Shown: piece by piece, positions 22,443 through 35,400 of the stretch | How the letters are laid out: each line of letters begins with the position of its first letter | Position numbering within the stretch: the stretch's first letter is position 1 | DNA from: Sipunculus nudus | Lineage: Eukaryota; Annelida; Sipuncula; Golfingiida; Sipunculidae | Direction: 5' to 3' | Assembly: GCA_026874595.1 (NCBI GenBank) | Contig: CM049309.1 | Span: forward strand, 1,276,076-1,340,075 | DNA: 64,000 bases | The notes under the pieces: generated by a model | What the model saw: the letters and a program-made list of their open reading frames with translations, nothing else | The model's database searches: none | Told to the model about the DNA's origin: nothing | Position numbers and translations under genes: made by a program

Positions 22443-23330
22443 TTACTTTGTTTTCATTTGACTTCGTACAGATTTTAGATTTGATTTTGCAATCTCACAA
22501 GCATTGTGTAGTTTAGTGCGAACGTCTGAGACATAGACATACTGCAGTAAACTAAGAGAATCAGGATTTTCAGACAAGAGATTTTCTTTAAGCAGTTTCA
22601 ATTGACCGCGAACTGAGTGTCCGAAAACTAGTTCAAAGGAACTGAAACCCAAGGACTCTTGAAAGGATTCTCTGACAGCAAAGAGCAATAGGCGGATTCC
22701 TTCATCCCAGTCTTTCTGTGTGTCATAGCAATAAGTCCTAATCATGTTTTTTAATGTCTGGTGAAAACGCTCGAGGGCGCCCTGACTTTCAGGATGGTAT
22801 GGCAAAGAGCTGTACTGTTTTATACCTAGCTCAAGCATACCTTGCTGTAATAAGCCAGACATAAAATTAGACCCTTTGTCTGACTGGACGGATTTGGTAA
22901 TCAAAAAGTTGTAAAAAAAACTTGGTCAGAGTCTTGACAACACTTTTGGCATTACTTTGCGCAATGATATTGCCTCAGGGAACCTTGTGGATGCGCACAT
23001 AATTGTCAGTAAGTATTCATGTCAAGATTTTATTTTGGGCAGTGGTCCAACACAATCAACAATAATCCTACTAAATGGTTCCTCAAAAGCAGGAATAGGC
23101 CTAAGTGGGGCTTTAGGAGGATTCTGATAGGGCTTGCCCACAATCTGGCATGTGTGGCATGATTTACAATATTGTGCAACATCTTTCCTGAGGTTAGGCC
23201 AATAGAAGTGTGTACTAACTTTCTGATAAGTTTTATTTATACCTAAATGGCCAGACAAAGGAACCTCTGCCATGCTTAGAATTTCATTGGCATTACTATC
23301 TGATGTTTGATGGCCCACTCATCATCAGCG
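22443..23330 (-). pseudogene. Integrase of Gmr1-like copy 1
   Basis: Inserts element DNA into the host genome. The zinc-binding region at 23022-23318 reads GHLGINKTYQKVSTHFYWPN then CKSCHTCQ (HHCC type; the first histidine is not clear). The core begins FSRIIVDCVGPLP (first Asp), continues SDKGSNF (second Asp) and PYHPESQGALERFHQTLKN (Glu), matching DD35E spacing. It ends in VFGHSVRGQLKLLKENLLSE. The frame breaks near 22.92-23.02 kb. Equivalent to 53.40-54.45 kb in copy 2. Confidence 0.88.
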
Positions 23331-23395
23331 CTTACATCAGATGGTCGCCATTTACGCATGAACACTCCATTTTTAACATAGAAACAAACTGGGTT

Positions 23396-24090
23396 CTATG
23401 ACAGTTCATCTTTAGAAACTGCCCTGGGAAACAAACATGAAATAACAGGGTCCTTATGCTGTTCCGCGATAAGTTCGGACCTTGAAAATGCTGCATCCTG
23501 TACGGGCGCGTCGTTAGACGAGTCACTAGTTACCCCCAGATTGTTGTTATCCGGACCATTGTCCTCATGTGTGTTTCTCTTGGCCATAGATCTAGTTACA
23601 GCACATGAAGGATACAAACCAGGAATTTCCTGATTTTCAGGATCAGTGTCCTGATCAAGTGACGGCTGTTCTGTCACTATTGGTAAAGGCTGTACTTTGT
23701 CACCTGCAACATCATTGCCTAGCAGCAACTGAATTCCCTTAAAAGGTAAAGTAGTTCTGATGCCAGCAGTAATATTCCTAGAAATTAAATCTGACTTTAA
23801 ATGTATACTGTGAAGCGGAACTGAAGTGTGCTTGTCTGAAAACACACCATTAACAAGTGCATGTGCACCAGTAAAAGACCAATTAGAAAATGGCAAAGTG
23901 TTTGCTAACATGAGAGTCTGGCCTGGACCAGTGTCCATCAAAATTCTAATAGGGGTAGAGTCTGAAAAATCACTTGAAAGTGATACAAAACCATCTGACA
24001 GTGTCGGTCATAAACTCTTTTCAGAGTCATAAAAGGAATCTACATCCTTTTTACAATCAAACTCCTCATGGGAGTCAACAGAGGAATTTT
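23396..24090 (-). pseudogene. Aspartic protease region of copy 1
   Basis: A retroviral-type protease that would cleave the polyprotein. DTGPGQTLMLANTLPFSN carries the catalytic DTG near residue 3 of the open frame (about 23935). The flap-like middle and the closing FKGIQLLLGNDVAGDK (the usual LLGxD) follow. Downstream is a linker with repeated Asp/Asn (SCAVTRSMAKRN) leading to integrase. The acidic segment N-terminal to the DTG is partly deleted relative to copy 2. Confidence 0.85.
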
Positions 24091-25345
24091 CCTCAGCAGT
24101 TTGTCATAAGAGGGCTTGGCCTCATTTGAAATACTCTCGCAAGAGTCATAAAAGGACATGGCCTTTTTAAAGGATACTCCTTGCAGGAGTCTTGAAAGGA
24201 CCTAGCCTTATTAAATTCCTCGCAGGAATCAACTAAGGTTTTTACCTCGCAAGCTACGGATTCTTTAGATTCAGACGGCACGGTGGCCACCGTAGCATCA
24301 ACGTCTTTTATAGAGTCAATAAAGGAGTTGTACCCCTTATTTACATGAAAAGAGCCTGGCTCTTGTATAATGCTATGCATAGACTTTGAAACAAAACCAG
24401 AAGGTTTACCCTTTGGTTTATTTGTTTCCAGCAGTCAGATTTTAGATGACCTTCCTTCTTGCAGTAATTACAGATTTTCTTCGCCAATGACTGGTCTTTG
24501 TTGGACTTAGACACAGTTGACGTGGACTGAGGTGTACCAATGGACTTTGCTGAACTATCAGGACTACTATAACTGGATGACTGTGCTTTAAACTTCTTTT
24601 GACCATACTGATTTACATTCTTGTTTGTGAATGACTGTATTGATTTGCTAGTAAGGACATTTTGTGTGTTAATGAATAATCATCAGCTAATTGAGTAGCA
24701 ATGCCATGTGTTTCAGAAGTCAGCAGCAGCAGGCTCTACTGAAAGCTCTGTATAAATTTCTCTGGCCTTGCCAGTCAATACACTTTGTAACAGCATAGTC
24801 CAATTTCCTTAGGCCATTTTAAATTTTCAGCTACTTTCTCAAAGTGTAAGAAATATTTATCACCCTCTTTTTCTTGAAAAAGTGGGACAAGTCTAATGTG
24901 TTTAGCAACATCAAAACTGTGAGTGGGACAGCACGTAGACTATGTTCTAGTTTAAGTCTTTCTAACTCCAGTCGTTTAAACTCAATTTATTTTTATTTTT
25001 CTAGTCTGTCTCTTTCTATTTCTTTTTTCTAGTCTATCTCCTTCTATTTCTTTTTGTTTTTCTCATTCCCTCTCTTTTAATGCTAACTCATGTTGCATTT
25101 CCAACTTTTTTAATTCTAATTGCATAAAAGGCTGTCATTTTTTATGTTTCCACTTCACTCTCTCCAATTAAACCTTTGCTAACTTGATCTTGCATGATTT
25201 AAGCAATGATATCAGGCTTTCTCAAAGCTTTTTTCACACTTAGCCTAAAGTGTTGTCCCAAACGCAACAACTGTTCCTTTGTCAAGTGTTCAAGTTGATC
25301 AGGGTCGGGATCGTCAACAAATGTCTCAGGTTTGAAATCTGCCAT
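24091..25345 (-). pseudogene. gag of Gmr1-like copy 1
   Basis: The structural polyprotein. The start is at 25345 (MADFKPETFVDDPDPDQLE), about 140 bp after the primer-binding site and conserved in copy 2. A Lys/Glu-rich coiled-coil region follows (about 24.95-25.13 kb), then a zinc knuckle near 24.46 kb and an acidic Ser-rich tail. The SCAN-like capsid segment present in copy 2 (about 55.86-56.08 kb) is missing: sequence near 24716 jumps from one flank to the other, a deletion of roughly 0.2 kb. Multiple frameshifts. Confidence 0.8.
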
Positions 25346-25486
25346 GTTAAGATGTTAAAACAATAAAAAAAACACTTAGATAAATCCTGTAAACAATGTA
25401 ATGTAAAAAATATGTAATCTTGTAAACAACATATTGTAAACAATGTATCTAGGTCAAGGCCTAATAAATTTTCAAAACTATTAAGC

Positions 25487-25504
25487 CTCCCGGACGAGCC
25501 CACA
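25487..25504 (-). other. Primer-binding site, tRNA-Pro type (copy 1)
   Basis: On the minus strand TGTGGGCTCGTCCGGGAG differs at two positions from TGGGGGCTCGTCCGGGAT, the well-known tRNA-Pro site. It lies one base after the inferred LTR end. Copy 2 has a differently mutated version of the same site. Confidence 0.75.
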
Positions 25505-25505
25505 A

Positions 25506-25990
25506 TGTTATGTTACGGAACCTAATATCAACAGATCACGTAGTCGTGACGAACATAAATTTTGTAATGGAGATAAAAAATATCAGATTCTGTAACACTA
25601 GGCAGCGTGAAATGTCTAGGGGAATGAATAAAGAAGTAAGTGGTTTCTTGTTAACAAATAATTATAATTTTCATCTTAAAACAATCCTAACATTACAATA
25701 CACTAAATCAATACAATTTCACAGTATGACAACAGTACAACAGCAAATCAATACAAGTATATAAATAAAGTGTACAGTACCTGAATACCACCACTGTCAC
25801 AGCGATAACAAGTCCTTTTTAACGTGCAACCTAGATGAACAGTTCACATAATTCTTCTCAGAGAATAACAGTCCAGTTCATTCACAAAAGCAATTGCAGT
25901 CTGATCTTTAGATGAAATGCTTACGGTTATCTACTATTTCTAGTATATCACTGCATCCTCCTTTGCAATCCTCAATCCTGCAGTAATCGA
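25506..25990 (-). repeat. Partial 5' LTR of copy 1
   Basis: Homologous to copy 2's LTR from 56899 upward: shared blocks include GGCAGCGTGAAATGTCTAGG, AACATTACAATACACTAAAT and the region around ACAGTACCTG. The LTR edge is TGTTATGTTACGG at 25506. Similarity fades near 25.9-26.0 kb, so the U3 part seems lost where another gypsy relic begins. Confidence 0.75.
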
Positions 25991-26001
25991 TACATATCAA
26001 T

Positions 26002-27800
26002 TCAGTCGGTTGCGAGGTTTCGATATTTATGAGTTGTGTTTTTGATTGTTGTATCGATGTATCGATATACAGATACACCGTTCCAGGTTTTCATTTTTTC
26101 CTTGAAGTACTTTGACATTCCAGGCCAATAAAAACAGTTTCTGACCAATTCAAGAGTTCGATCTCTGCCCTGATGTCCGGCAGGAGTTGGTTCAAAGGAT
26201 GGGCAATTCTGGAGTAGTTCTAAAAAAACGACGATAATATCCGTCAAATCCAAGAATTCCCTTAGTTCAGCAACATTTCGTGGAACAGGCCAAGTCTTAG
26301 TCTGTTATGGTACCAACGGCTGAAATGATGTGTCTTAAATATTTCATCTTTTGAGTGAACAGGTGACATTTTGCTGGCTTCAGTTTCAGTCCATGCATGT
26401 GGTCTGGCAAACACAGCCTCGAGCCTCTCTGAAAACACTATGATAGAGAAGACACTGTTTAAGTACCACATTCCCCATACATATTTCTATCAACCATTGA
26501 AAACAGCTCGTTTGTCAAGCCGGTTGGATTCATACAATCCAAGTGGTGCAGCTTATAAAGTAGTTTTATGCCTATCGGCTTCTTTAATTTCAACCTGCGA
26601 ATAACCTGACTGTAAATTAAACGTTTAAAACCATTTAGGTCCAGATAACACATCTAGGGTTCCATCTGACCAGGCTAGATAACGGTATCTTTTATCGTAT
26701 CAGTTGATTTTTTTTTTCTGATGTACACAGACGCGGAGACCACTTTCATTTTTCTTCATCGGAACCAAATTTAATGTATAGGGCCTGCTGGACTCTCGGA
26801 TAGCTTCACACACCTGCATGTCCTGTAGATGGTTCTTACTTCATCAAACAGAGCCGGTGGAACCTCAGTCTATGAGGCGGCATGAAGGGAGTGTTATCTG
26901 TAAGTCTAATTTCATGTACAACTGTGGTCGTCTTACCAAGATCAGTTTTGGTATGTGCAAACACGGAGACATATTTATCGAGCAGTTCCTCCACTTGGTG
27001 ACGTTGTTAGATGGTAAGCGGTTCTAGATTCATACTAAATCCATGCATCTTCGCTTTGTCAGTCGATGTCTGGTATCCATTAGAACATGGATCTCTGAGG
27101 TTCTGCAGATGATTTATAAAGAAACTTCATGCAGGCCATAAAATTAGTGTTTGGTCTACTTGTTGTACTTTGGCAGTCATATTACACAAATGAACAGGAA
27201 TCTTGTATGTGGTTCGTTTCTGATCTATTTTGAAAATTCTTGGGCATACTGTGACACCACCGGGTACAGCATCTGAAGATTCACTTGTTTTAACAGCCTG
27301 TGTCATGGGAGCGTTGCATATCCTTACCCAGTCACAGCTATGTGAGATGGCCCTTTGATAGAACGTCGCCGCGCAAGCTTGACAAATCCTACTTTGTTAA
27401 ATACGCTTTTAATAGCACAATTCCACTGTCATGGAACATCTCTATCAGTCTCTGCTTCAGGGTATTCATTAAATAACTTTATCACATTTGTTCCAAGAAT
27501 TACTGGTATAGCTTTAGAATAATTAGTTGTTTTTGCCACAAGTAATGGAATATCCACGCTCTCATATATAAAAGGTTCCTTAATGGTCACTTCCATTTAA
27601 CCAAAAATTGGAAATTGTAGGTTCACATGTGATAAATGTGTGTCATAGAACTGTACGGAAATTGTTGTTGCAATGGAACCCGTATCCGCCAGTCCTTTGG
27701 ACTCTAATGCCTCTGTGGACAGTGAACACTATCCCTTCATTTCGGTTTCCTGGTTTGGTTTAGAGAAACCACCACCGTAACGTCTCCCTTGATACACTCC
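26002..27800 (-). mobile_element. Canonical-order Ty3/gypsy relic, internally deleted
   Basis: A second gypsy lineage, unlike the Gmr1-like copies. In minus-strand order: protease region near 27.7 kb (ADTGSIATTISVQFYD), RT fragments at 26.46-26.95 kb (PTGLTNELFS-like), RT end at 26.26-26.47 kb (SERLEAVFARPHAW), RT connection (VAELREFLGFDGYYRRFF) near 26.24 kb, then directly the integrase zinc-finger region (GHQGRDRTLELVRNCFYWPG) at 26.1-26.2 kb. RNase H is missing: the sequence passes from YYRRFF straight into the integrase arm. Many stops. Confidence 0.85.
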
Positions 27801-27995
27801 ACGATTCTGGTACACAACCACCACGTCACCCCATGTCACCTGATGTTGGTTTTTCAATTCATTCATTGGTTGATTCAGCCGTTCCTTAATTCGATCCAGT
27901 CTGTGTAGTATATGTACGTCTCTTTTCGCTAGCCGACTGTGTCTGCGACCAACCCCTCTTAACCGAGTTTTTAGATCATCCAAACGATGCATCAA
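27730..27995 (-). pseudogene. Probable gag end of the canonical gypsy relic
   Basis: An 88-codon frame rich in Arg/His (MMHRLDDLKTRLRGVG, RRHSRLAKRDVHILHRLD) lying just before the protease relic and ending in GGFSKPNQETEMKG. Position suggests the end of gag or the gag-protease linker. No zinc knuckle is clear. Weak assignment from position only. Confidence 0.4.
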
Positions 27996-28164
27996 TCTTT
28001 CTATAACAGACCATCAACTCTCTGACTGTCGGTTGTCCAGATGCTGATAATTCTTTGGCTTCTTTGTTCTACCTGATTGCTGACCTCTCATAACCTGCCC
28101 TGTACCTCTCACAAAGCGTCGTAATTTATCACAGCCCTTGTACGTGTCAAACTTGTGCCTGGTT

Positions 28165-29025
28165 GCGTTTTTAGCTCAGCTGACTGAAAGTCGTCGGAGC
28201 TATAGTGATCACTGTTTGTCCAGCGTCCGTACGTCTGTCTGTCCGTCTGTCCGTCTGTCCGTCCGTTAACCAGGCACAAATCGTAACCGCTGGACCTAGA
28301 ATCTTCTAACTTGACTTACTGGGAGGTTCATGAATAAAAAGCTCCAGTATCTCATCATGGAGTGTTTCATCAGTTTCTGTAGACTGGTGGTGCCAACTGA
28401 ATGTTTTCGAATTTTTACGCATTTTTTTCTCTATTTCGAGACCTTTAAAGATGTGGTCATTCGTTAACAGGGCACAAATCGTAACCACTGGACCTAGAAT
28501 CTTCTTAATATCATGTAAGGTCCATAAAAAGTCTCCTTGGAATCTTGAAATTAAGTCTCTGTTACCCATATCTTCCGAGCTATGGGGCTAAGAAGTACCC
28601 CCCAGAATAATTAAAAATTTGATACAAAATCTCAGTATTTGAACAACTCATGCATTGATCACCACGATTCTTTGTATGCTTATTGACCATGGAGTGTTTC
28701 ATCAGTTCCTGCAGACTGTTGGTGCCACCTGTATTTTAACCAACTGTTACACATTTTTCTCAATTTTTGAGGCCCTCAAAAAGCAGATATCCATTTACAG
28801 GGCGCAAATCATAACCGTTCGAACTATCTTTAACTTGACATCCAGGGAGGTGGATAAAGAATCTCCTTGGAAAAATAAAATTACCTCTCTTTTCCCCATA
28901 TTCTCCTAGTTGTGAGGCTTATAAATACCCCTCAGAATAATTGAAAATTTGATACTATAGCGGGACACAACTCATTACCATTTTAACCAGAAATCTTTCA
29001 ACTTGACATCCAGGGAGGTCCAAGA
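28165..29025. repeat. Degenerate ~330-bp direct repeats
   Basis: The block begins with TAGCTCAGCTGACTGAAAGT and a GTCTGTCCGTCTGTCC run. GGAGTGTTTCATCAGTT occurs at about 28358 and again about 28689. Shared segments include GGCACAAATCGTAACCG and AACTTGACATCCAGGGAGGT. A partial third copy lies at 28.95-29.02 kb. Related sequence with the same TAGCTCAGCTGACT head occurs at 62.15 kb, so this is a dispersed repeat family. Confidence 0.7.
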
Positions 29026-29402
29026 TATATGTAAAGTTGTTATACTTAATGTCTGGTACTGGGCTTCAGATAGGTATGTTTACATTAAAAGTCAGAATTG
29101 ATTATCATACATTACCTGTTTGATAATCAGAAACTGAGGTTGAGAAAAACAATGATAAAAGAGATCTTAATAATAGTACCCATTAACTATAAGGTGCACA
29201 AACTCATCAATAATATAGCTACCTGAAAAGTACCTAGGTTAAACACTAAGCACTGACCAGGTAACAAGGTGTTGTACAGTATAATACTAAGTTACACAGA
29301 ATACCAAAGATGTGAAGTTATTTTTTTATTACATCAATGTAACCAGATTATACTGATGTAGTGAATGCATAACCTATTGCTGTTATATATAAACTTTCTT
29401 GT
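29026..29402. other. Unique spacer before the large satellite
   Basis: I see nothing recognisable; AT-rich sequence leads into the first 53-bp units. Confidence 0.5.
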
Positions 29403-32400
29403 TATGGCAAATGCGAACAGTACAAGGGTATCCCCTAATATAAAACAATGATCAGTGTATCAAATGTAAACAGTACAAGGGTATCCCCTGATATTAAACA
29501 ATGATCACTGTATCAAATGTAAACAGTACAAGGGTATCCCCTAATATTAAACAATAATCACTGTATCAAATGTAAACAGTACAAGGGTATCCCCTAATAT
29601 AAAACAATGATCACTGTATCAAATGTAAACAGTACAAGGGTATCCCCTAATATAAAACAATGATCAGTGCATCAAATGTAAACAGTACAAGGATATCCCC
29701 TGATATTAAACAATGACCACTGTATCAAATGTAAACAGTACAAGGGTATCCCCTGATATTAAACAATGATCATTGTATCAAATGTAAACAGTACAAGGGT
29801 ATCCCCTGATATTAAACAATGATCACTGTATCAAATTTGAAAAGTTCAATGGTATCCCCTAGTATAAAACAATAATCATGTATCAAATGTAAACAGTACA
29901 AGGGTATCCCTGATATTAAACAATGATCATGTATCAAATGTGAACAGTACAAGGGTATCCCCTAATATTAAACAATGATCACTGTATCAAATGTAAACAA
30001 TACAAGGGTATCCCCTGATATTAAACAATGATCACTGTATCAAATGTAAACAGTACAAGGGTATCACCTGATATTAAACAATGATCACTGTATCAAATGT
30101 AAACAGTACAAGGGTTACCCCTAATATTAGACAATGATCATGTATCAAATGTAAACAGTACAAGGGTATCCCTGATATTAAACAATGATCATGTATCAAA
30201 TGAAAACAATACAAGGGTATCCCCTGATATTAAACAATGATCACTGTATCAAATGTGAACAGTACAAGGGTATCCCCTAATATTAGACAATGATCATGTA
30301 TCAAATGTAAACAATACAAGGGTATCTCCTGATATTAAACACTGATCATGTATCAAATGTAAACAGTACAAGGGTATCCCCTAATATTAAACAATGATCA
30401 TGTATCAAATGTAAATAGTACAAGGGTACCCCCTGATATTAAACAATGATCATGTATCAAATGTAAACAGTTCAAGGGTATCCCCTGATATTAAACAATG
30501 ATCACCGTATCAAATGTAAACAGTACAAGGGTATCCCCTGATATTAAACAATGATCACTGTATCAAATGTAAACAGTACAAGGGTATCCCCTAATATTAG
30601 ACAATGATCATGTATCAAATGTAAACAGTACAAGGGTATCCCTGATATTAAACAATGATCATGTATCAAATGTAAACAATACAAGGGTATCCCCTGATAT
30701 TAAACAATGATCACTGTATCAAATGTGAACAGTACAAGGGTATCCCCTAATATTAGACAATGATCATGTATCAAATGTAAACAATACAAGGGTATCTCCT
30801 GATATTAAACACTGATCATGTATCAAATGTAAACAGTACAAGGGTATCCCCTAATATTAGACAATGATCATGTATCAAATGTAAACAGTACAAGGGTATC
30901 CCTGATATTAAACAATGATCACCGTATCAAATGTAAACAGAACAAGGGTATCCCCTGATACAATGATCATGTATCAAATGTGAACAGTACAAGGGTATCC
31001 CCTGATATTAAACGATGATCACTGTATCAAATGTGAACAGTACAAGGGTATCCCCTAATATTAATCAATGATCACTGTATCAAATGTGAACAGTACAAGG
31101 GTATCCCCTGATATTAAACAATGATCCCTGTATCAAGTGTAAACAATACAAGGGTACCCCCTGATATTAAACTGTGATCATATATCAAATGTAAACAGTA
31201 CAAGGGTATCCCCTAATATTAAACACTGATCATGTATCAAATGTAAACAGTACAAGGGTACCCCCTGATATTAAACAATGATCATGCATCAAATGTAAAC
31301 AGTACAAGGGTATCCCCTGATATTAAACAATGATCACCATATCAAATGTGAACAGAACAAGGGTATCCCCTGATATTAAACAATGATCACTGTATCAAAT
31401 GTAAACAGTACAAGGGTATCCCCTGATATTAAACAATGATCACTGTATCAAATGTAAACAGTACAAGGGTATCCTCTGATATTAAACAATGATCACTGTA
31501 TCAAATGTAAACAGTACAAGGGTATCCCCTGATATTAAACAATGATCACTGTATCAAATGTAAACAGTACAAGGGTATCCCCTGATATTAAACAATGATC
31601 ACTGTATCAAATGTAAACAGTACAAGGGTATCCTCTGATATTAAACAATGATCACTGTATCAAATGTAAACAGTACAAGGGTATCCCCTGATATTAAACA
31701 ATGATCACTGTATCAAATTTAAACAGTACAAGGGTATCCCCTGATATTAAACAATGATCACTGTATCAAATGTAAACAGTACAAGGGTATCCCCTGATAT
31801 TAAACAATGATCACTGTATCAAATGTAAACAGTACAAGGGTATCCCCTGATATGAAACAATGATCACTGTATCAAATGTAAACAGTACAAGGGTATCCCC
31901 TAATATTAAACAATGACCACTGTATCAAATGTAAACAGTACAAGGGTATCCCCTGATATTAAACAATGATCATTGTATCAAATGTAAACAGTACAAGGGT
32001 ATCCCCTGATATTAAACAATGATCACTGTATCAAATTTGAAAAGTTCAATGGTATCCCCTAGTATAAAACAATAATCATGTATCAAATGTAAACAGTACA
32101 AGGGTATCCCTGATATTAAACAATGATCATGTATCAAATGTGAACAGTACAAGGGTATCCCCTAATATTAAACAATGATCACTGTATCAAATGTAAACAA
32201 TACAAGGGTATCCCCTGATATTAAACAATGATCACTGTATCAAATGTAAACAGTACAAGGGTATCCCTGATATTAAACAATGATCATGTATCAAATGTGA
32301 ACAGTACAAGGGTATCCCCTAATATTAAACAATGATCACTGTATCAAATGTAAACAATACAAGGGTATCCCCTGATATTAAACAATGATCACTGTATCAA

Positions 32401-35400
32401 ATGTGAACAGTACAAGGGTATCCCCTAATATTAATCAATGATCACTGTATCAAATGTGAACAGTACAAGGGTATCCCCTGATATTAAACAATGATCCCTG
32501 TATCAAGTGTAAACAATACAAGGGTACCCCCTGATATTAAACTGTGATCATATATCAAATGTAAACAGTACAAGGGTATCCCCTAATATTAAACACTGAT
32601 CATGTATCAAATGTAAACAGTACAAGGGTACCCCCTGATATTAAACAATGATCATGCATCAAATGTAAACAGTACAAGGGTATCCCCTGATATTAAACAA
32701 TGATCACCATATCAAATGTGAACAGAACAAGGGTATCCCCTGATATTAAACAATGATCACTGTATCAAATGTAAACAGTACAAGGGTATCCCCTGATATT
32801 AAACAATGATCACTGTATCAAATGTAAACAGTACAAGGGTATCCTCTGATATTAAACAATGATCACTGTATCAAATGTAAACAGTACAAGGGTATCCCCT
32901 GATATTAAACAATGATCACTGTATCAAATGTAAACAGTACAAGGGTATCCCCTGATATTAAACAATGATCACTGTATCAAATGTAAACAGTACAAGGGTA
33001 TCCTCTGATATTAAACAATGATCACTGTATCAAATGTAAACAGTACAAGGGTATCCCCTGATATTAAACAATGATCACTGTATCAAATTTAAACAGTACA
33101 AGGGTATCCCCTGATATTAAACAATGATCACTGTATCAAATGTAAACAGTACAAGGGTATCCCCTGATATTAAACAATGATCACTGTATCAAATGTAAAC
33201 AGTACAAGGGTATCCCCTGATATTAAACAATGATCACTGTATCAAATGTAAACAGTACAAGGGTATCCCCTAATATTAAACAATGACCACTGTATCAAAT
33301 GTAAACAGTACAAGGGTATCCCCTGATATTAAACAATGATCACTGTATCAAATGTAAACAGTACAAGGGTATCCCCTGATATTAAACAATGATCACTGTA
33401 TCAAATTTGAAAAGTTCAATGGTATCCCCTAGTATAAAACAATAATCATGTATCAAATGTAAACAGTACAAGGGTATCCCTGATATTAAACAATGATCAT
33501 GTATCAAATGTGAACAGTACAAGGGTATCCCCTAATATTAAACAATGATCACTGTATCAAATGTAAACAATACAAGGGTATCCCCTGATATTAAACAATG
33601 ATCACTGTATCAAATGTAAACAGTACAAGGGTATCCCTGATATTAAACAATGATCATGTATCAAATGTGAACAGTACAAGGGTATCCCCTAATATTAAAC
33701 AATGATCACTGTATCAAATGTAAACAATACAAGGGTATCCCCTGATATTAAACAATGATCACTGTATCAAATGTAAACAGTACAAGGGTATCACCTGATA
33801 TTAAACAATGATCACTGTATCAAATGTAAACAGTACAAGGGTTACCCCTAATATTAGACAATGATCATGTATCAAATGTAAACAGTACAAGGGTATCCCT
33901 GATATTAAACAATGATCATGTATCAAATGAAAACAATACAAGGGTATCCCCTGATATTAAACAATGATCACTGTATCAAATGTGAACAGTACAAGGGTAT
34001 CCCCTAATATTAGACAATGATCATGTATCAAATGTAAACAATACAAGGGTATCTCCTGATATTAAACACTGATCATGTATCAAATGTAAACAGTACAAGG
34101 GTATCCCCTAATATTAAACAATGATCATGTATCAAATGTAAATAGTACAAGGGTACCCCCTGATATTAAACAATGATCATGTATCAAATGTAAACAGTTC
34201 AAGGGTATCCCCTGATATTAAACAATGATCACCGTATCAAATGTAAACAGTACAAGGGTATCCCCTGATATTAAACAATGATCACTGTATCAAATGTAAA
34301 CAGTACAAGGGTATCCCCTAATATTAGACAATGATCATGTATCAAATGTAAACAGTACAAGGGTATCCCTGATATTAAACAATGATCATGTATCAAATGT
34401 AAACAATACAAGGGTATCCCCTGATATTAAACAATGATCACTGTATCAAATGTGAACAGTACAAGGGTATCCCCTAATATTAGACAATGATCATGTATCA
34501 AATGTAAACAATACAAGGGTATCTCCTGATATTAAACACTGATCATGTATCAAATGTAAACAGTACAAGGGTATCCCCTAATATTAGACAATGATCATGT
34601 ATCAAATGTAAACAGTACAAGGGTATCCCTGATATTAAACAATGATCACCGTATCAAATGTAAACAGAACAAGGGTATCCCCTGATACAATGATCATGTA
34701 TCAAATGTGAACAGTACAAGGGTATCCCCTGATATTAAACGATGATCACTGTATCAAATGTGAACAGTACAAGGGTATCCCCTAATATTAATCAATGATC
34801 ACTGTATCAAATGTGAACAGTACAAGGGTATCCCCTGATATTAAACAATGATCCCTGTATCAAGTGTAAACAATACAAGGGTACCCCCTGATATTAAACT
34901 GTGATCATATATCAAATGTAAACAGTACAAGGGTATCCCCTAATATTAAACACTGATCATGTATCAAATGTAAACAGTACAAGGGTACCCCCTGATATTA
35001 AATAATGATCATGCATCAAATGTAAACAGTACAAGGGTATCCCCTGATATTAAACAATGATCACCATATCAAATGTGAACAGTACAAGGGTATCCCCTGA
35101 TATTAAACAATGATCACTGTATCAAATGTAAACAGTACAAGGGTATCCCCTGATATTAAACAATGATCACTGTATCAAATGTAAACAGTACAAGGGTATC
35201 CTCTGATATTAAACAATGATCACTGTATCAAATGTAAACAGTACAAGGGTATCCCCTGATATTAAACAATGATCACTGTATCAAATGTAAACAGTACAAG
35301 GGTATCCCCTGATATTAAACAATGATCACTGTATCAAATGTAAACAGTACAAGGGTATCCTCTGATATTAAACAATGATCACTGTATCAAATGTAAACAG

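Larger units (their letters stand above)
20400..25990 (-). mobile_element. Gmr1-like Ty3/gypsy LTR retrotransposon, copy 1 (decayed)
   Basis: A minus-strand LTR retrotransposon. Domains in transcription order are: partial 5' LTR, primer-binding site, gag with coiled coil and zinc knuckle, aspartic protease, integrase (zinc finger, DDE core, GPY/F), reverse transcriptase, RNase H, polypurine tract, 3' LTR fragment. RT sequence type is Ty3/gypsy, yet integrase lies before RT as in Ty1/copia. This combination defines the Gmr1-like group. Every domain carries stops or frameshifts, so the copy is inactive. Copy 2 at 53.17-57.67 kb belongs to the same family. Confidence 0.9.

Noticed and set aside
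20400-25990. Endogenous retrovirus
   Set aside because: The tRNA-Pro-like primer site suggested it, but no envelope frame is present and RT and integrase are Ty3/gypsy type with Gmr1-like order.
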